Source: Peptoclostridium litorale DSM 5388 (GTDB lineage Bacteria > Bacillota > Clostridia > Peptostreptococcales > Peptostreptococcaceae). From it: DNA of 64,000 nucleotides. The first letter of the stretch is position 1; each line of letters opens with the position of its first letter. The position numbers were made by a program, and so were the translations under genes. The stretch covers positions 62,001-126,000 of the forward strand of contig NZ_FSRH01000002.1 in assembly GCF_900141635.1 (NCBI RefSeq), written 5' to 3'. Under the pieces are notes generated by a model. That model was not told the DNA's origin. It saw nothing but the letters and a program-made list of their open reading frames with translations, and made no database searches. This document shows, piece after piece, positions 29,005 to 37,938 of the stretch.

Positions 29005-29721
29005 TTATTTTTCTTCTTCAGCAGCAACTTCTTCTGGAACTTCCTGCTTAGCTTCTATTATTGCATTTGCCATTGTAGATGTTATAAGCTTTACAGCTCT
29101 TATAGCATCGTCGTTTCCTGGTATAGGATAATCCATTTCGTCTGGATCGCAGTTTGTATCAACTATTCCTACAACTGGAATTCCAAGTTTTTGAGCTTCT
29201 TTTATAGCTATTTTCTCTTTTCTTGGATCTATTACAAATATAGCTCCTGGAAGTTCAGGCATATCTTTTATACCGTTAAGGTATTTTTCTAGCTTTTCTT
29301 TTTCGTGTCTAAGCTTTATTACTTCTTTCTTTGGTAGAAGCGCGAATGTTCCATCTTCTTCCATTTTTTCAAGAGTTCTAAGTCTTGCTATTCTGTTCTT
29401 GATAGTCTTGTAGTTTGTAAGCATTCCACCTAGCCATCTTTCGTTTACATAGTACATTTCAGCTCTTTCAGCTTCTTGCTTTATAGCTTCTTGAGCCTGC
29501 TTCTTAGTTCCTACGAAAAGTACTGGCTTTCCTTCTTCAGCAACTGACTTTACAAACTTGTAAGCCTCTTCAACCTTTTTAACTGTTTTTTGAAGATCTA
29601 TTATGTAGATCCCATTTCTTTCTGTGAAGATGAACTTTGACATTTTAGGATTCCATCTTCTTGTTTGGTGTCCAAAGTGTACACCTGCTTCAAGTAATTG
29701 TTTCATGTTAATAACTGCCAT
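29005..29721 (-). CDS. rpsB: 30S ribosomal protein S2
   Basis: Late-assembling small-subunit protein. It has 238 residues, opening [18 protein letters not shown], with the RWLGGMLTN and DPRKE segments. I choose ATG 29721 because SD AGGAGGTAA lies just upstream; an upstream in-frame ATG would add 24 residues (including [10 protein letters not shown]) that match the leader hairpin, not S2. Confidence 0.97.
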   Translation of the reverse strand: MAVINMKQLLEAGVHFGHQTRRWNPKMSKFIFTERNGIYIIDLQKTVKKVEEAYKFVKSVAEEGKPVLFVGTKKQAQEAIKQEAERAEMYYVNERWLGGMLTNYKTIKNRIARLRTLEKMEEDGTFALLPKKEVIKLRHEKEKLEKYLNGIKDMPELPGAIFVIDPRKEKIAIKEAQKLGIPVVGIVDTNCDPDEMDYPIPGNDDAIRAVKLITSTMANAIIEAKQEVPEEVAAEEEK

Positions 29722-29763
29722 TTCATTACCTCCTATGGTTTTTTCCTCCGCTTTGCTCATTTC

Positions 29764-29794
29764 CTTGAAAGGCCTTATGCGGCACCTTCTCAAG
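29764..29794 (-). promoter_or_regulatory. Structured leader hairpin of rpsB
   Basis: Minus strand CTTGA-AAG-GCC pairs with GGC-CTT-TCAAG around a GCATAA loop, with a bulged G and a two-base bulge. It sits in the leader about 40 bases before the rpsB SD. It could be a ribosomal-protein leader used for feedback control; this is inferred from position and structure. Confidence 0.4.
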
Positions 29795-29829
29795 AATTAC
29801 AAAACGTGTGTATTATTTTCACCTTTGTT

Positions 29830-29858
29830 AGTATAGCATATCAAAAGTCTTTTTACAA
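29830..29858 (-). promoter_or_regulatory. sigma-A promoter of rpsB-tsf
   Basis: Minus strand TTGTAA (29853-29858), 17-base spacer, TATACT (29830-29835). Predicted leader of about 100 bases. Confidence 0.75.
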
Positions 29859-29865
29859 TATTTTT

Positions 29866-29903
29866 GCAAAAACAAAAACCATGTTATGCGGTACATGGTT
29901 TTT
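29866..29903 (-). terminator. Terminator of the flagellar operon
   Basis: Perfect 11-bp stem AAAAACCATGT/ACATGGTTTTT (29874-29884 and 29893-29903) followed by GTTTTTG on the minus strand. It lies 11 bases after the DUF342 gene and is the first clear terminator after flgB, 31 kb upstream. Confidence 0.88.
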
Positions 29904-29914
29904 ATGATACACAA

Positions 29915-31336
29915 CTATATATTTTTCAAAGCTACTTCATTGTTTTCCAAAACAATTCTACAAGGCTCAGTTTCATTTCTAATATATTTTACGCTATTTC
30001 CCATTGTGATTTTAACACCGGGATAAACCGTATTCCTAACATTAATGAACCCATTGCTTAAATGTGCAATTTGATTTTGAAGATTTTTTATCTCTAAATC
30101 AAGTATCTTAAGCTTTTCGACAAGCCCGTTGTATGTGTTTACACTTTTTTGTATAAGCTTTTTCTTTTCCGGATCCATATTAGATGAGTTTGCCGCCTTT
30201 TTAAACGCCTGAATACTGTCTCCAAGGCTTTTGATGTTCTTAATTACGAACTCCCTTTCGTCGTAATATGCCTGCAGTTTTATTCGCATGTTGTCATCTA
30301 TGCCTACATTGATATCTGTCTTGGTCCCCATTACAGATCCCAAAAATCCCGTGTCTATATTTTTTCTGACAAATGTGGTTCCGCCCACTATCATGCTCTT
30401 TTTGCCCATTAGATTCAGACTTCCCTGACAGTGGATATTGCTGTGTATTATGAAATCAGTAGTGATGTCGCCTTCCGACTTTATGTCCTTGGAATTTTCG
30501 ATATATCTGCAGACAATGCCCTTTTCGGCAAATATGTCAGCTTTGTCGTTTCCCTGTATTCCACCCTCTACCACTATAGTTCCCTTTGCCTTGACCGTAG
30601 CTCCTTCTATGACTCCATATACATGCACATTCCCCTCAGCTTGCAGCAAAAATCCAGTCTTTACGTCGCCTCTTATCTCCACATCTCCATTGAACCTTAT
30701 ATTTCCGGTAGCTGTGTCAATATCCCCATTTATATTCATGACATTATTTACACTTATTCTGCCTTCTGAAAACTCTACCTTTCCATCGGCTTCACTTATT
30801 ACTTTCAGCCCATCTTCGCTAATTCTTACATTCTTGCCATATTTGAACTCAATATTCTTGCCTGAATTTGATTTTATGGCCGCTCCATATACATCAATTC
30901 CATCCTGCCCCTCTGTAGGAAGAGTCTTTTCTGCCAGTATCTGTTCTTTCTTGACATTGTTTATATTTCCAAGTTCTTTGAAATCCATCCTGCCTTTTTC
31001 ATCTATTTTAGGCTTTCTATCCGGATTTATATCAAAATGCAGCTTTGCATGAGAATTTTCTCCGTCTGACTTTGACTTACCCTGGGCTATTTTAACCTCA
31101 ACATTTAAAATTTCATCATCTGCAATTCTTTTTATTTGCTCAATGTCTATTCCATAATTTATTTTATTTTCTTCCAACACTTTCAATAAATTTTCTTCTT
31201 TTATCTTTTCCTGAGACTCTCCATCAATATCTTCATCTGCGCAAATTCTAATATACGCTTGCAGCCTGTCTTTTGATACTAAGAGTTCAATTGTATAATT
31301 GCCTGCTTTTGATTTTATAGTAAAAAAATCTTTCAA
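29915..31336 (-). CDS. FapA/DUF342 family protein
   Basis: 473 residues of the DUF342 (FapA) family: an N-terminal mixed alpha/beta region, a central right-handed beta-helix-like part with repeating G-x-I/V patterns (about 150-320, for example GNIRFNGDVEIRGDVK), and a C-terminal coiled coil (about 350-430). No signal peptide or membrane segment. Start TTG 31336 after SD GGGGGAGG. Last gene of the flagellar operon, directly after fliA; in B. subtilis this place is held by swrB. In other bacteria FapA proteins bind polymers or localise envelope regulators, but the role here is unknown. Confidence 0.85.
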   Translation of the reverse strand: MKDFFTIKSKAGNYTIELLVSKDRLQAYIRICADEDIDGESQEKIKEENLLKVLEENKINYGIDIEQIKRIADDEILNVEVKIAQGKSKSDGENSHAKLHFDINPDRKPKIDEKGRMDFKELGNINNVKKEQILAEKTLPTEGQDGIDVYGAAIKSNSGKNIEFKYGKNVRISEDGLKVISEADGKVEFSEGRISVNNVMNINGDIDTATGNIRFNGDVEIRGDVKTGFLLQAEGNVHVYGVIEGATVKAKGTIVVEGGIQGNDKADIFAEKGIVCRYIENSKDIKSEGDITTDFIIHSNIHCQGSLNLMGKKSMIVGGTTFVRKNIDTGFLGSVMGTKTDINVGIDDNMRIKLQAYYDEREFVIKNIKSLGDSIQAFKKAANSSNMDPEKKKLIQKSVNTYNGLVEKLKILDLEIKNLQNQIAHLSNGFINVRNTVYPGVKITMGNSVKYIRNETEPCRIVLENNEVALKNI

Positions 31337-31358
31337 CTTTTCAACCTCCCCCTGTCTT

Positions 31359-32093
31359 TTAGAGATGGTTTCTTATCTTGATTATTGACTTGCTATGGAT
31401 TTGAGATATCCTCGACTCCGAAACATCCAATACCACGGCTATTTCCTTGTATGTAAGCTCTTTATTGTAATATAGATCTATTACAATCTGCTCTTTTTGA
31501 TTCAGTTTTTCAATTCCTTTTTTTAGTCTGTCTATTGTATCTTTTTTTACAAGAGCCTCTTCTGGCGTATGATTTTTTTCATCTTTTATTTGGACCTTTA
31601 CAGTGTCGTTTATCTCATCTTCCAAAGATACTATATTGAAAGTACCTATTTCTGAGATCATCTTATTTATTTCATCAGGTGTTTTTTGCAATCTCTCGCC
31701 AAGCTCTTCTACACTTGGCGAACGTCCTAATTCCAATTCCATTTTCGAATAAGTTTCTTTAAACAATTTGGATTTTTGTCTTATTGAACGAGGAATCCAA
31801 TCCAAAGCCCTTATCTGATCGATTATAGATCCTCTTATCCTTATAGACGAGTACGTTTCAAACTTAATCTCTTTTGTATGATCATACTTTTCTATGGCAT
31901 CAATTAGACCTATTACGCCGTAACTCACAAGATCTTCATATTCTATGTTGCTTGCATAGTAATTATACAGCCTTCCAGCAATTATTTTTACAAGTTCAAC
32001 ATAGTTGAGTATTATTTCCTCTTTTGCCCTTTTTTTTTCTTTTTCATTTTTACCACTTTTATACTTTTCCCAAAGCATATATTCATAAGCCAT
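31359..32093 (-). CDS. fliA: Flagellar sigma factor FliA/sigma-D
   Basis: Sigma-28 family factor for late flagellar and chemotaxis genes. It has 244 residues: region 2 (YEDLVSYGVIGLIDAIEKYD), region 3 with IPRSIRQK, and region 4 helix-turn-helix (LTYKEIAVVLDVSESRISQIHSK). Placed after cheD and a small membrane protein gene, near the end of the long fla/che operon, as sigD is in B. subtilis. No flgM is present in the window. Confidence 0.95.
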   Translation of the reverse strand: MAYEYMLWEKYKSGKNEKEKKRAKEEIILNYVELVKIIAGRLYNYYASNIEYEDLVSYGVIGLIDAIEKYDHTKEIKFETYSSIRIRGSIIDQIRALDWIPRSIRQKSKLFKETYSKMELELGRSPSVEELGERLQKTPDEINKMISEIGTFNIVSLEDEINDTVKVQIKDEKNHTPEEALVKKDTIDRLKKGIEKLNQKEQIVIDLYYNKELTYKEIAVVLDVSESRISQIHSKSIIKIRNHL

Positions 32094-32106
32094 AAAAAAA
32101 CCCCAA

Positions 32107-32469
32107 TTAGTTTATTTTATTAATATCTCCGAAACTTATCTCATTAAATGAATTTTCGAATTTTTCATCGTTTTGTAACTTTATCGAGTCAGTTAAAATA
32201 CTCTTTATTTCATCATCGTCTTCCAATTTGAAATCTACACTGCTGCCTAGCTCTTGTTTAACTTCATCTTCTTCCAGCGGTTTTTTTGAAATTTCATCTA
32301 CAATTTTCAAAGCCAAAAATATTACAATATTAAAAGCACATGCTAGTACAAAATATTTTTTCACAAAAACCACAAACCTAATATCTTTATTTCCTAGCAT
32401 TGAAATAACAAGATAAATAAGAATCAAAAAATAGTTTACTAATCCTATAGCAATAAATTTTTTACTCAT
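32107..32469 (-). CDS. Unknown two-helix membrane protein between cheD and fliA
   Basis: Not recognised. 120 residues from ATG 32469 after SD AAAAGGGTG; a longer frame upstream overlaps cheD and lacks an SD. Two hydrophobic helices (about residues 4-24 and 43-62) are joined by a short basic loop, followed by an acidic tail (LEEDEVKQEL, EDDDEIK) of about 55 residues. Both termini would face the cytoplasm if the basic loop were outside, or by the positive-inside rule the loop may be inside. Position in the operon suggests a flagellar or sigma-D-related role; this is inference only. Confidence 0.75.
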   Translation of the reverse strand: MSKKFIAIGLVNYFLILIYLVISMLGNKDIRFVVFVKKYFVLACAFNIVIFLALKIVDEISKKPLEEDEVKQELGSSVDFKLEDDDEIKSILTDSIKLQNDEKFENSFNEISFGDINKIN

Positions 32470-32489
32470 TTGATACACCCTTTTATGAG

Positions 32490-32975
32490 CTATATAAATT
32501 TTATACCTTTTCCTATCGACTTGATTTTCAAATCCCCATTTGAGCAATTGAATTCAATTGTTCTCCCATAATTTCCAAGCACATCTTCCGATATTATTGG
32601 GATTCTAAGTTCATTTAATTTTTTCTTCACAGCGTCTACATTTCTCTTTCCAATATTGAGAGTTGATCCCCTCGAAGAAATATTAAACATCTGAGCTCCT
32701 CCTGCTATCTTTGCAGTAAGCCTTGTCCTCATTGCACCCATTTTCATTATATTTGCAAGCATTTCATCAAGTGCCGTATCTGCAAATTTAGCCTTGTTCG
32801 AATTATTCCTTATTTCCTTGCTTGAAGGAAGCATTATGTGGGCCATGCCCGCTATTTTTTTACTTCTATCATACAGGACTATTCCCACACATGATCCGAG
32901 TCCAAGCGTTATTAATAAATCTTCCCCACACGCAGTTTTATAATCAGCCATTCCAACCTTTATATAATCACCCAT
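32490..32975 (-). CDS. cheD: Chemoreceptor glutamine deamidase CheD
   Basis: Deamidates receptor glutamines and, in B. subtilis, binds CheC to raise its phosphatase activity. It has 161 residues with the catalytic cysteine in GLGSCVG (about 29) and histidine in MAHIMLP (about 46). SD TAGGAG precedes ATG 32975. Lies four bases after cheC. Confidence 0.96.
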   Translation of the reverse strand: MGDYIKVGMADYKTACGEDLLITLGLGSCVGIVLYDRSKKIAGMAHIMLPSSKEIRNNSNKAKFADTALDEMLANIMKMGAMRTRLTAKIAGGAQMFNISSRGSTLNIGKRNVDAVKKKLNELRIPIISEDVLGNYGRTIEFNCSNGDLKIKSIGKGIKFI

Positions 32976-32979
32976 GTCT

Positions 32980-33582
32980 TCACACTCCTAGATTTTTAAA
33001 TAGGAGTGTAAACGACTCAATATCTGGCATGAAAAATAATTTTCCAACTATCTCATTCAATCCTTCTAATATCTTATTTTCTATAAGTATTATCTTGTCA
33101 CTTACTTCACTGTATTCAATAGCTGGTACGCTCAGTATGGATGCTGCCATATCAACACTTACCGATGGGACCGACATTTGTATGTTCAGATTTGAGAGCT
33201 TTGATATGGAATTTATATATGCGCTTGAGAGTATATTTCCGATTTCCTGAAGCGCCGAAAGTTCCATCTCTGTATAAAATTCCGATGTGCTCTTGCTTCC
33301 AAATAAAAATTCCATAAGATGGTCTGTAGACTCTTTGTCAAATACAAGCATTATATTCCCTGATATGTCTCCCCAAAAGCTTACATACACCCCGACTATC
33401 AGTTTTTCTGCGGCTTCTACAGCCTCTACGATTTTTTCCGTTTCAATAATCTCTATGACAGGTACTTCCATGTCAACCTTTTTGTTTATAAGTGTCGAAA
33501 GCGCCGTCAATGCATTTCCTGCACCAATATTTCCAATTTCCTTAAGTATGTCCATATAATAATTATTAATCTTAAAAGTCAT
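32980..33582 (-). CDS. cheC: CheY-P phosphatase CheC
   Basis: Removes phosphate from CheY-P. About 200 residues with two phosphatase motifs (E-x2-N): LKEIGNIGAGNA near 13-24 and LQEIGNILSSAY near 115. I choose ATG 33582; the upstream TTG 33606 has its SD too close. Both sites look intact. Partner of CheD encoded next to it. Confidence 0.94.
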   Translation of the reverse strand: MTFKINNYYMDILKEIGNIGAGNALTALSTLINKKVDMEVPVIEIIETEKIVEAVEAAEKLIVGVYVSFWGDISGNIMLVFDKESTDHLMEFLFGSKSTSEFYTEMELSALQEIGNILSSAYINSISKLSNLNIQMSVPSVSVDMAASILSVPAIEYSEVSDKIILIENKILEGLNEIVGKLFFMPDIESFTLLFKNLGV

Positions 33583-33619
33583 ATAAATGCCTCGAAGGGC
33601 TTTCAACTCCTTTTTATGC

Positions 33620-34051
33620 TCAATTTGTGACTCCGAGTATTTTGTTTACTTCTACGAGTATTATAACCCTGTTTTCATCTTTTGCTATTCCCTTTACAAA
33701 TCCGCTGTCGAAATTTTCACTTACAACGTTTGTATCTATGTCTTCATTTAATATATCCTTAACTTCAGACGCCGAGTCAACTATAAATCCAACCATTATA
33801 TCTTCAAGTCTGTTTATTATAATTCTCCTGTCATTAGAATCTTCTGGCTTGTCAATATTAAATCTTTCTCTAAGATCTATTACCGGAACAATCTCTCCCC
33901 TGAGATTTATAACTCCCTTTATATACTTTTCGGTCTTTGGAACCCTTGTAATGGGCATTATCTTCTCTATAGTCTCAACGTTTTCAATTCCTATACCATA
34001 AAATTCATTGTGCAGCTTAAATATTACATACTTGTTCGTAACATTCTTCAA
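33620..34051 (-). CDS. cheW: Chemotaxis coupling protein CheW
   Basis: Scaffold linking receptors to CheA. It has 143 residues of the CheW SH3-like fold, with INLRGEIVPVIDLR. Start TTG 34051 after SD AAAGGGTG. Follows cheA by 23 bases. Confidence 0.95.
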   Translation of the reverse strand: MKNVTNKYVIFKLHNEFYGIGIENVETIEKIMPITRVPKTEKYIKGVINLRGEIVPVIDLRERFNIDKPEDSNDRRIIINRLEDIMVGFIVDSASEVKDILNEDIDTNVVSENFDSGFVKGIAKDENRVIILVEVNKILGVTN

Positions 34052-34074
34052 CTATACCACACCCTTTTCAGTTA

Positions 34075-36189
34075 TTAAAATAGTGAATTAGTATCAATTA
34101 TAAGCGCGACACTTCCATTTCCGAGTATTGTAGCGCCCGCCACGAAATTAATCCCCTTTAGGTATTTCCCTAATGATTTTATTACTATTTCCTGCTGTCC
34201 CAGAAGTTCATCAACTACTATTCCAAGGTCCTTGTCACCTTTTTTAACCACTATTACATTTATATCTCTTGAATCCATATTTCTTTCCTCTACATCCAAA
34301 ACTTGCCCCAAATCCACAAGTGGAAGCGTCTTTCCTCTATAAAGGACTATATCCCTTCCCTCAACCACTCTGATTTGCTCTCTTTCAATATTTGTAATCT
34401 CTTTTATATTATTAAGCGGTATGGCATATTTTTCCTCTCCCACTATTACAAGTAGTGCCTGTATTATCGCAAGTGTAAGCGGAAGCCTTATTATAAACTT
34501 GCTGCCCACATTTTTTTCTGTCTCTATTTCAACTACTCCGCCAAGGGACTCTATTTTTGTCTTTACAACATCAAGCCCCACGCCTCTTCCAGAGACATCT
34601 GATATCTTGTCTGCTGTGCTAAATCCTGGCATGAATATAAGATTTGCAATTTCTTTTTCATCCATGAGATCTGCTTTTTCCGCAGGTATAAGCGCCTTCT
34701 TGAGCGCCTTGTTTTTTATCTTCTCCGTATCAAGCCCTGAACCGTCATCTACAACCTCTATGACAACATTGTTTCCATCAGGATATGCAAGCAGTTTTAC
34801 AGTTCCCATTTCGCTCTTATTAAGACCCGCTCTTATTTCCGGAGTCTCTATTCCATGGTCTATAGAGTTTCTAAGAAGGTGTATAAGAGGATCTCCGATT
34901 TCATCTATGACTGTTCTGTCGACCTCTGTTTCCTCTCCCGACATAACAAGGTGGACTTCCTTGTTTAAGTTTTTCGAAAGGTCTCTTATCATTCTTGGGA
35001 ATCTGTTGAACACTCTTTCTATAGGTACCATTCGCACCTTCATAACTGCATCGTGTAGATTTGTGGTTATAGTCTCCAAATATTCTACAGCATCATTTAC
35101 ATTTTGATTTTTCGATCCCATTTCTATGTCTTCCAGTCGCGTTTTCACTATTATAAGCTCACTTACAAGGTTCATAAGATTGTCAAGTCTGTTTATGTCG
35201 ACCCTTACAGTTTTACCTACTTTCCCTTTCCTCTGGGATGACTGTTCTTCCGCTTCTGCCTTCTTGTCGTCAGTTACTTTTTTAACTTCTTTTTTCACAT
35301 GTTCTACTTTTATCTCTTCATGCTTTTGTACTTCTTTTTTTACATTGCTCACCAAAATATCCACATCTTTAATTTCTTCATCAATATCTTTACTTTCTAT
35401 ATCCTCTATGAGTGTTCCCTTTACAGGTTCACTTGATTTCGCATCTTCACCTGAACTGTACTCTTTTATATGTACCTCTCTTATTTCAGATATACTCAAA
35501 ATCTTCTCTTTTATTTCATTTGCATCCAAACTAGTTATAGTAACAACTTCAAATTCAAGCTCAAAATTTTCATCTTCTATGTCCTCAGTAGGAGGATTCG
35601 AGTATATTATCTCTCCATTTTCCTCGATTGCTTTAAATACCAAAAAAGCTCTTGCAGCTTTGAGCATACATTTTTCATCTAACGCAATATGTATGTCGTA
35701 ACTCTTCAAATTATTTTCCTTTGCCGCCATTATAACACTATCTATATATACCTTGTCTCCACCTTCTATTTTCACATCTTCTTTCTGCTGGCTCACAGGT
35801 GTTTGGATCTCCCCTGTATTTTTAAGTCTTTCTATTAAATCATCTACATCTTGCGCCCCCTCATTTCCAGAAGCCTCAATATTCTTAATAAATGAATCCA
35901 GCTTGTCAAGTACCTCGAACAATGTGTCTATTATATTGGTGTTAATATCCATTTTCCCGCTTCTTATTTCATCTAATACGTTCTCCATATTATGAGTAAG
36001 CTCCGCAAGCTTCTCAAAACCCATAGTGGCTGACATACCCTTTAATGTGTGTGCAATCCTAAATATCTCGTTCACAATTTCTTTGTTTGAAGGATTATTT
36101 TCAAGTTCAAGCAAATTTGAATTTAGATTTTCCATATGTTCTTTTGATTCATCTAAAAAAATATCAATATACTGGTCTAATTCAAACAA
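34075..36189 (-). CDS. cheA: Chemotaxis histidine kinase CheA
   Basis: Cytoplasmic sensor kinase that phosphorylates CheY and CheB. It has 704 residues: P1 phosphotransfer domain with histidine 47 (RIAHTLKG), a P2 domain around 145-250, an acidic/lysine-rich linker (255-325), P3 dimerisation, P4 kinase domain with LLRNSIDHGIE and GRGVGLDVV, and P5 CheW-like domain. Start TTG 36189 after SD GGGGGTG. Only one kinase is encoded here, so it serves the whole pathway. Confidence 0.97.
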   Translation of the reverse strand: MFELDQYIDIFLDESKEHMENLNSNLLELENNPSNKEIVNEIFRIAHTLKGMSATMGFEKLAELTHNMENVLDEIRSGKMDINTNIIDTLFEVLDKLDSFIKNIEASGNEGAQDVDDLIERLKNTGEIQTPVSQQKEDVKIEGGDKVYIDSVIMAAKENNLKSYDIHIALDEKCMLKAARAFLVFKAIEENGEIIYSNPPTEDIEDENFELEFEVVTITSLDANEIKEKILSISEIREVHIKEYSSGEDAKSSEPVKGTLIEDIESKDIDEEIKDVDILVSNVKKEVQKHEEIKVEHVKKEVKKVTDDKKAEAEEQSSQRKGKVGKTVRVDINRLDNLMNLVSELIIVKTRLEDIEMGSKNQNVNDAVEYLETITTNLHDAVMKVRMVPIERVFNRFPRMIRDLSKNLNKEVHLVMSGEETEVDRTVIDEIGDPLIHLLRNSIDHGIETPEIRAGLNKSEMGTVKLLAYPDGNNVVIEVVDDGSGLDTEKIKNKALKKALIPAEKADLMDEKEIANLIFMPGFSTADKISDVSGRGVGLDVVKTKIESLGGVVEIETEKNVGSKFIIRLPLTLAIIQALLVIVGEEKYAIPLNNIKEITNIEREQIRVVEGRDIVLYRGKTLPLVDLGQVLDVEERNMDSRDINVIVVKKGDKDLGIVVDELLGQQEIVIKSLGKYLKGINFVAGATILGNGSVALIIDTNSLF

Positions 36190-36192
36190 ATT

Positions 36193-37275
36193 CTACACCC
36201 CCACTAGCTTATTGATTTCATTTGCTATTTGATTTACATGCAAAACTTTATCTACAGCACCCAAATTTATTGCTGATTTTGGCATCCCAAATACTACACA
36301 GCTTTCCTCGTCTTCTGCTATTGAAAATACCTTCAAAGACTTTGACTGTTTAAGAATATCCATACCCTTGGCTCCATCATGACCCATTCCAGTCATTATT
36401 ACAGGAATTATTTTCTTGCATTTGATACCAGTTAATGAATAAAACATTGCATCCACAGATGGCTTATGCCCTGATACGTTTGGTCCGTCATCAAGTACTA
36501 TTTTTATATTCATTCCATCTTTTTCAAATTTGATATGCCTGTCTCCTGGCGCTATATATGCAACTCCATTTTCCAAGACATCTCCATGTTCAGCCTCTTT
36601 AACCTTTACCCTGGATATGTTGTTAATTCTTTCAGCCAAAGATTTTGTAAATCCTGCAGGCATATGTTGCACCACTACTATAGATGCATTTATATCTTCC
36701 TCTATGTTGGGAATTACATTTTGAAGCGCCTTTGGACCCCCTGTAGACGTTCCTATTGCAACTATATTTTCAACTTTACCTACTCTTGTTCTCGTTGCAG
36801 TTTTTCTGATTTCAGATACAGCCAAGCTGCTCCTCACTTCAGCTTTCCTTGACGATGGCCTTTTTCTCTTAACATCCACTCCCGCAGCCACTTTGACCTT
36901 TTCAACTATGTCAGTCTTAATTTTATCTTGATCTATTTTGAATATATTCGAAGGTTTTGTTATAAAGTCTACAGCACCCATTTCCAGTGCTTGTATAGTA
37001 AGATCCGCTCCTTGCTTTGTCAGTCCGCTAAGCATGACCACCGGCGTAGGCTTTATTTTCATTATTTCACTCAATGTTGTGATTCCATCCATTATAGGCA
37101 TCTCAACATCCAGAGTTATAACATCAATATCATTATTCAAAAGCTTTTCAATTGCTTCTTTGCCATTTCGAGCCTTATCCACTATTTCGATTTCAGGGTC
37201 GGTACTTAAAATGTCAGATACTATTTTTCTTATAAAAGCCGAATCGTCAACTATTAAAGCTCTGACTTTTTTCAT
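36193..37275 (-). CDS. cheB: Protein-glutamate methylesterase/deamidase CheB
   Basis: Response regulator whose phosphorylation by CheA activates receptor demethylation. It has 360 residues: receiver domain with aspartate 56 (TLDVEMP), linker, and the methylesterase domain with catalytic serine in GTSTGGP, histidine in VVQHMP and the final aspartate in GMGHDGA. SD AAGGGATT precedes ATG 37275. Its opposing enzyme CheR is 24 kb away. Confidence 0.97.
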   Translation of the reverse strand: MKKVRALIVDDSAFIRKIVSDILSTDPEIEIVDKARNGKEAIEKLLNNDIDVITLDVEMPIMDGITTLSEIMKIKPTPVVMLSGLTKQGADLTIQALEMGAVDFITKPSNIFKIDQDKIKTDIVEKVKVAAGVDVKRKRPSSRKAEVRSSLAVSEIRKTATRTRVGKVENIVAIGTSTGGPKALQNVIPNIEEDINASIVVVQHMPAGFTKSLAERINNISRVKVKEAEHGDVLENGVAYIAPGDRHIKFEKDGMNIKIVLDDGPNVSGHKPSVDAMFYSLTGIKCKKIIPVIMTGMGHDGAKGMDILKQSKSLKVFSIAEDEESCVVFGMPKSAINLGAVDKVLHVNQIANEINKLVGV

Positions 37276-37929
37276 CTATATCAATCCCTTTTGTCTTAAT
37301 ATTCTCTGATGCTTAAAAATATATTTTACTATATTGTTTCTGTCTCCTTCATTTATATGTGTAAATTGGACAGCCACCTCATAATCATTCAAATCTTCAC
37401 CAACTGGTATACGCCTTAATACAACACATTTTATCTGATACTGTTTGCCTTCTATTTCAACATTCACATATACTTCTTCATTGCTTTCAATTTTACCTGG
37501 GAGCGTAAATCTCATACCACCGCCGCTTATGTCTTTTGTATTTCCAGTTGAAATCAAATTTTTGTTTACATCAAACACTTCAACCGGAAGAAGCATATGT
37601 AGCCTAAAATAGTCCCGCCTTTGTATCTTTTGCGTCTTTCCCGTCTGTCTTATCCTAAGGTGTAGTACCGGGTCTCTTCCTCTGTCCACGACTACTGCTT
37701 TAAAACAATATACTCCTTTTCCATCCAATGAATAATATGCATAAATTTCCTTCCCTACGGAAAGAGGAATCATTTTTCCCTTTTCCATGGGAATAGATAT
37801 ATAATATTCATCAGATGCTTTATTCGAAACCTCAAGAAGCTGGCTTTTTAATAATTTTGCACTTTCATATTTTTGTTCTACTTCTATGTCTAGTTTGTCT
37901 CCTATGGAAAAATAGTTCTCATACTGCAT
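37276..37929 (-). CDS. PilZ-domain flagellar brake protein (YcgR/DgrA type)
   Basis: Candidate cyclic-di-GMP receptor that slows the motor. It has 217 residues: N-terminal YcgR-like domain (1-98) and C-terminal PilZ domain with the binding motif RRDYFR (104-109) and DISGGG (133-138), both intact, so it should bind c-di-GMP. In B. subtilis the homologue YpfA/DgrA acts on MotA; here it lies between flhG and cheB. Function in motility is inferred. Confidence 0.88.
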   Translation of the reverse strand: MQYENYFSIGDKLDIEVEQKYESAKLLKSQLLEVSNKASDEYYISIPMEKGKMIPLSVGKEIYAYYSLDGKGVYCFKAVVVDRGRDPVLHLRIRQTGKTQKIQRRDYFRLHMLLPVEVFDVNKNLISTGNTKDISGGGMRFTLPGKIESNEEVYVNVEIEGKQYQIKCVVLRRIPVGEDLNDYEVAVQFTHINEGDRNNIVKYIFKHQRILRQKGLI

Positions 37930-37938
37930 ATTGAATTA

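Noticed and set aside
30438-31052. 204-codon plus-strand open frame opposite the DUF342 gene
   Set aside because: Antisense shadow without SD or family motifs.
34421-35107. 228-codon plus-strand open frame opposite cheA
   Set aside because: Shadow of the conserved cheA kinase region; low-complexity Ser/Thr/Phe composition and no start signal.
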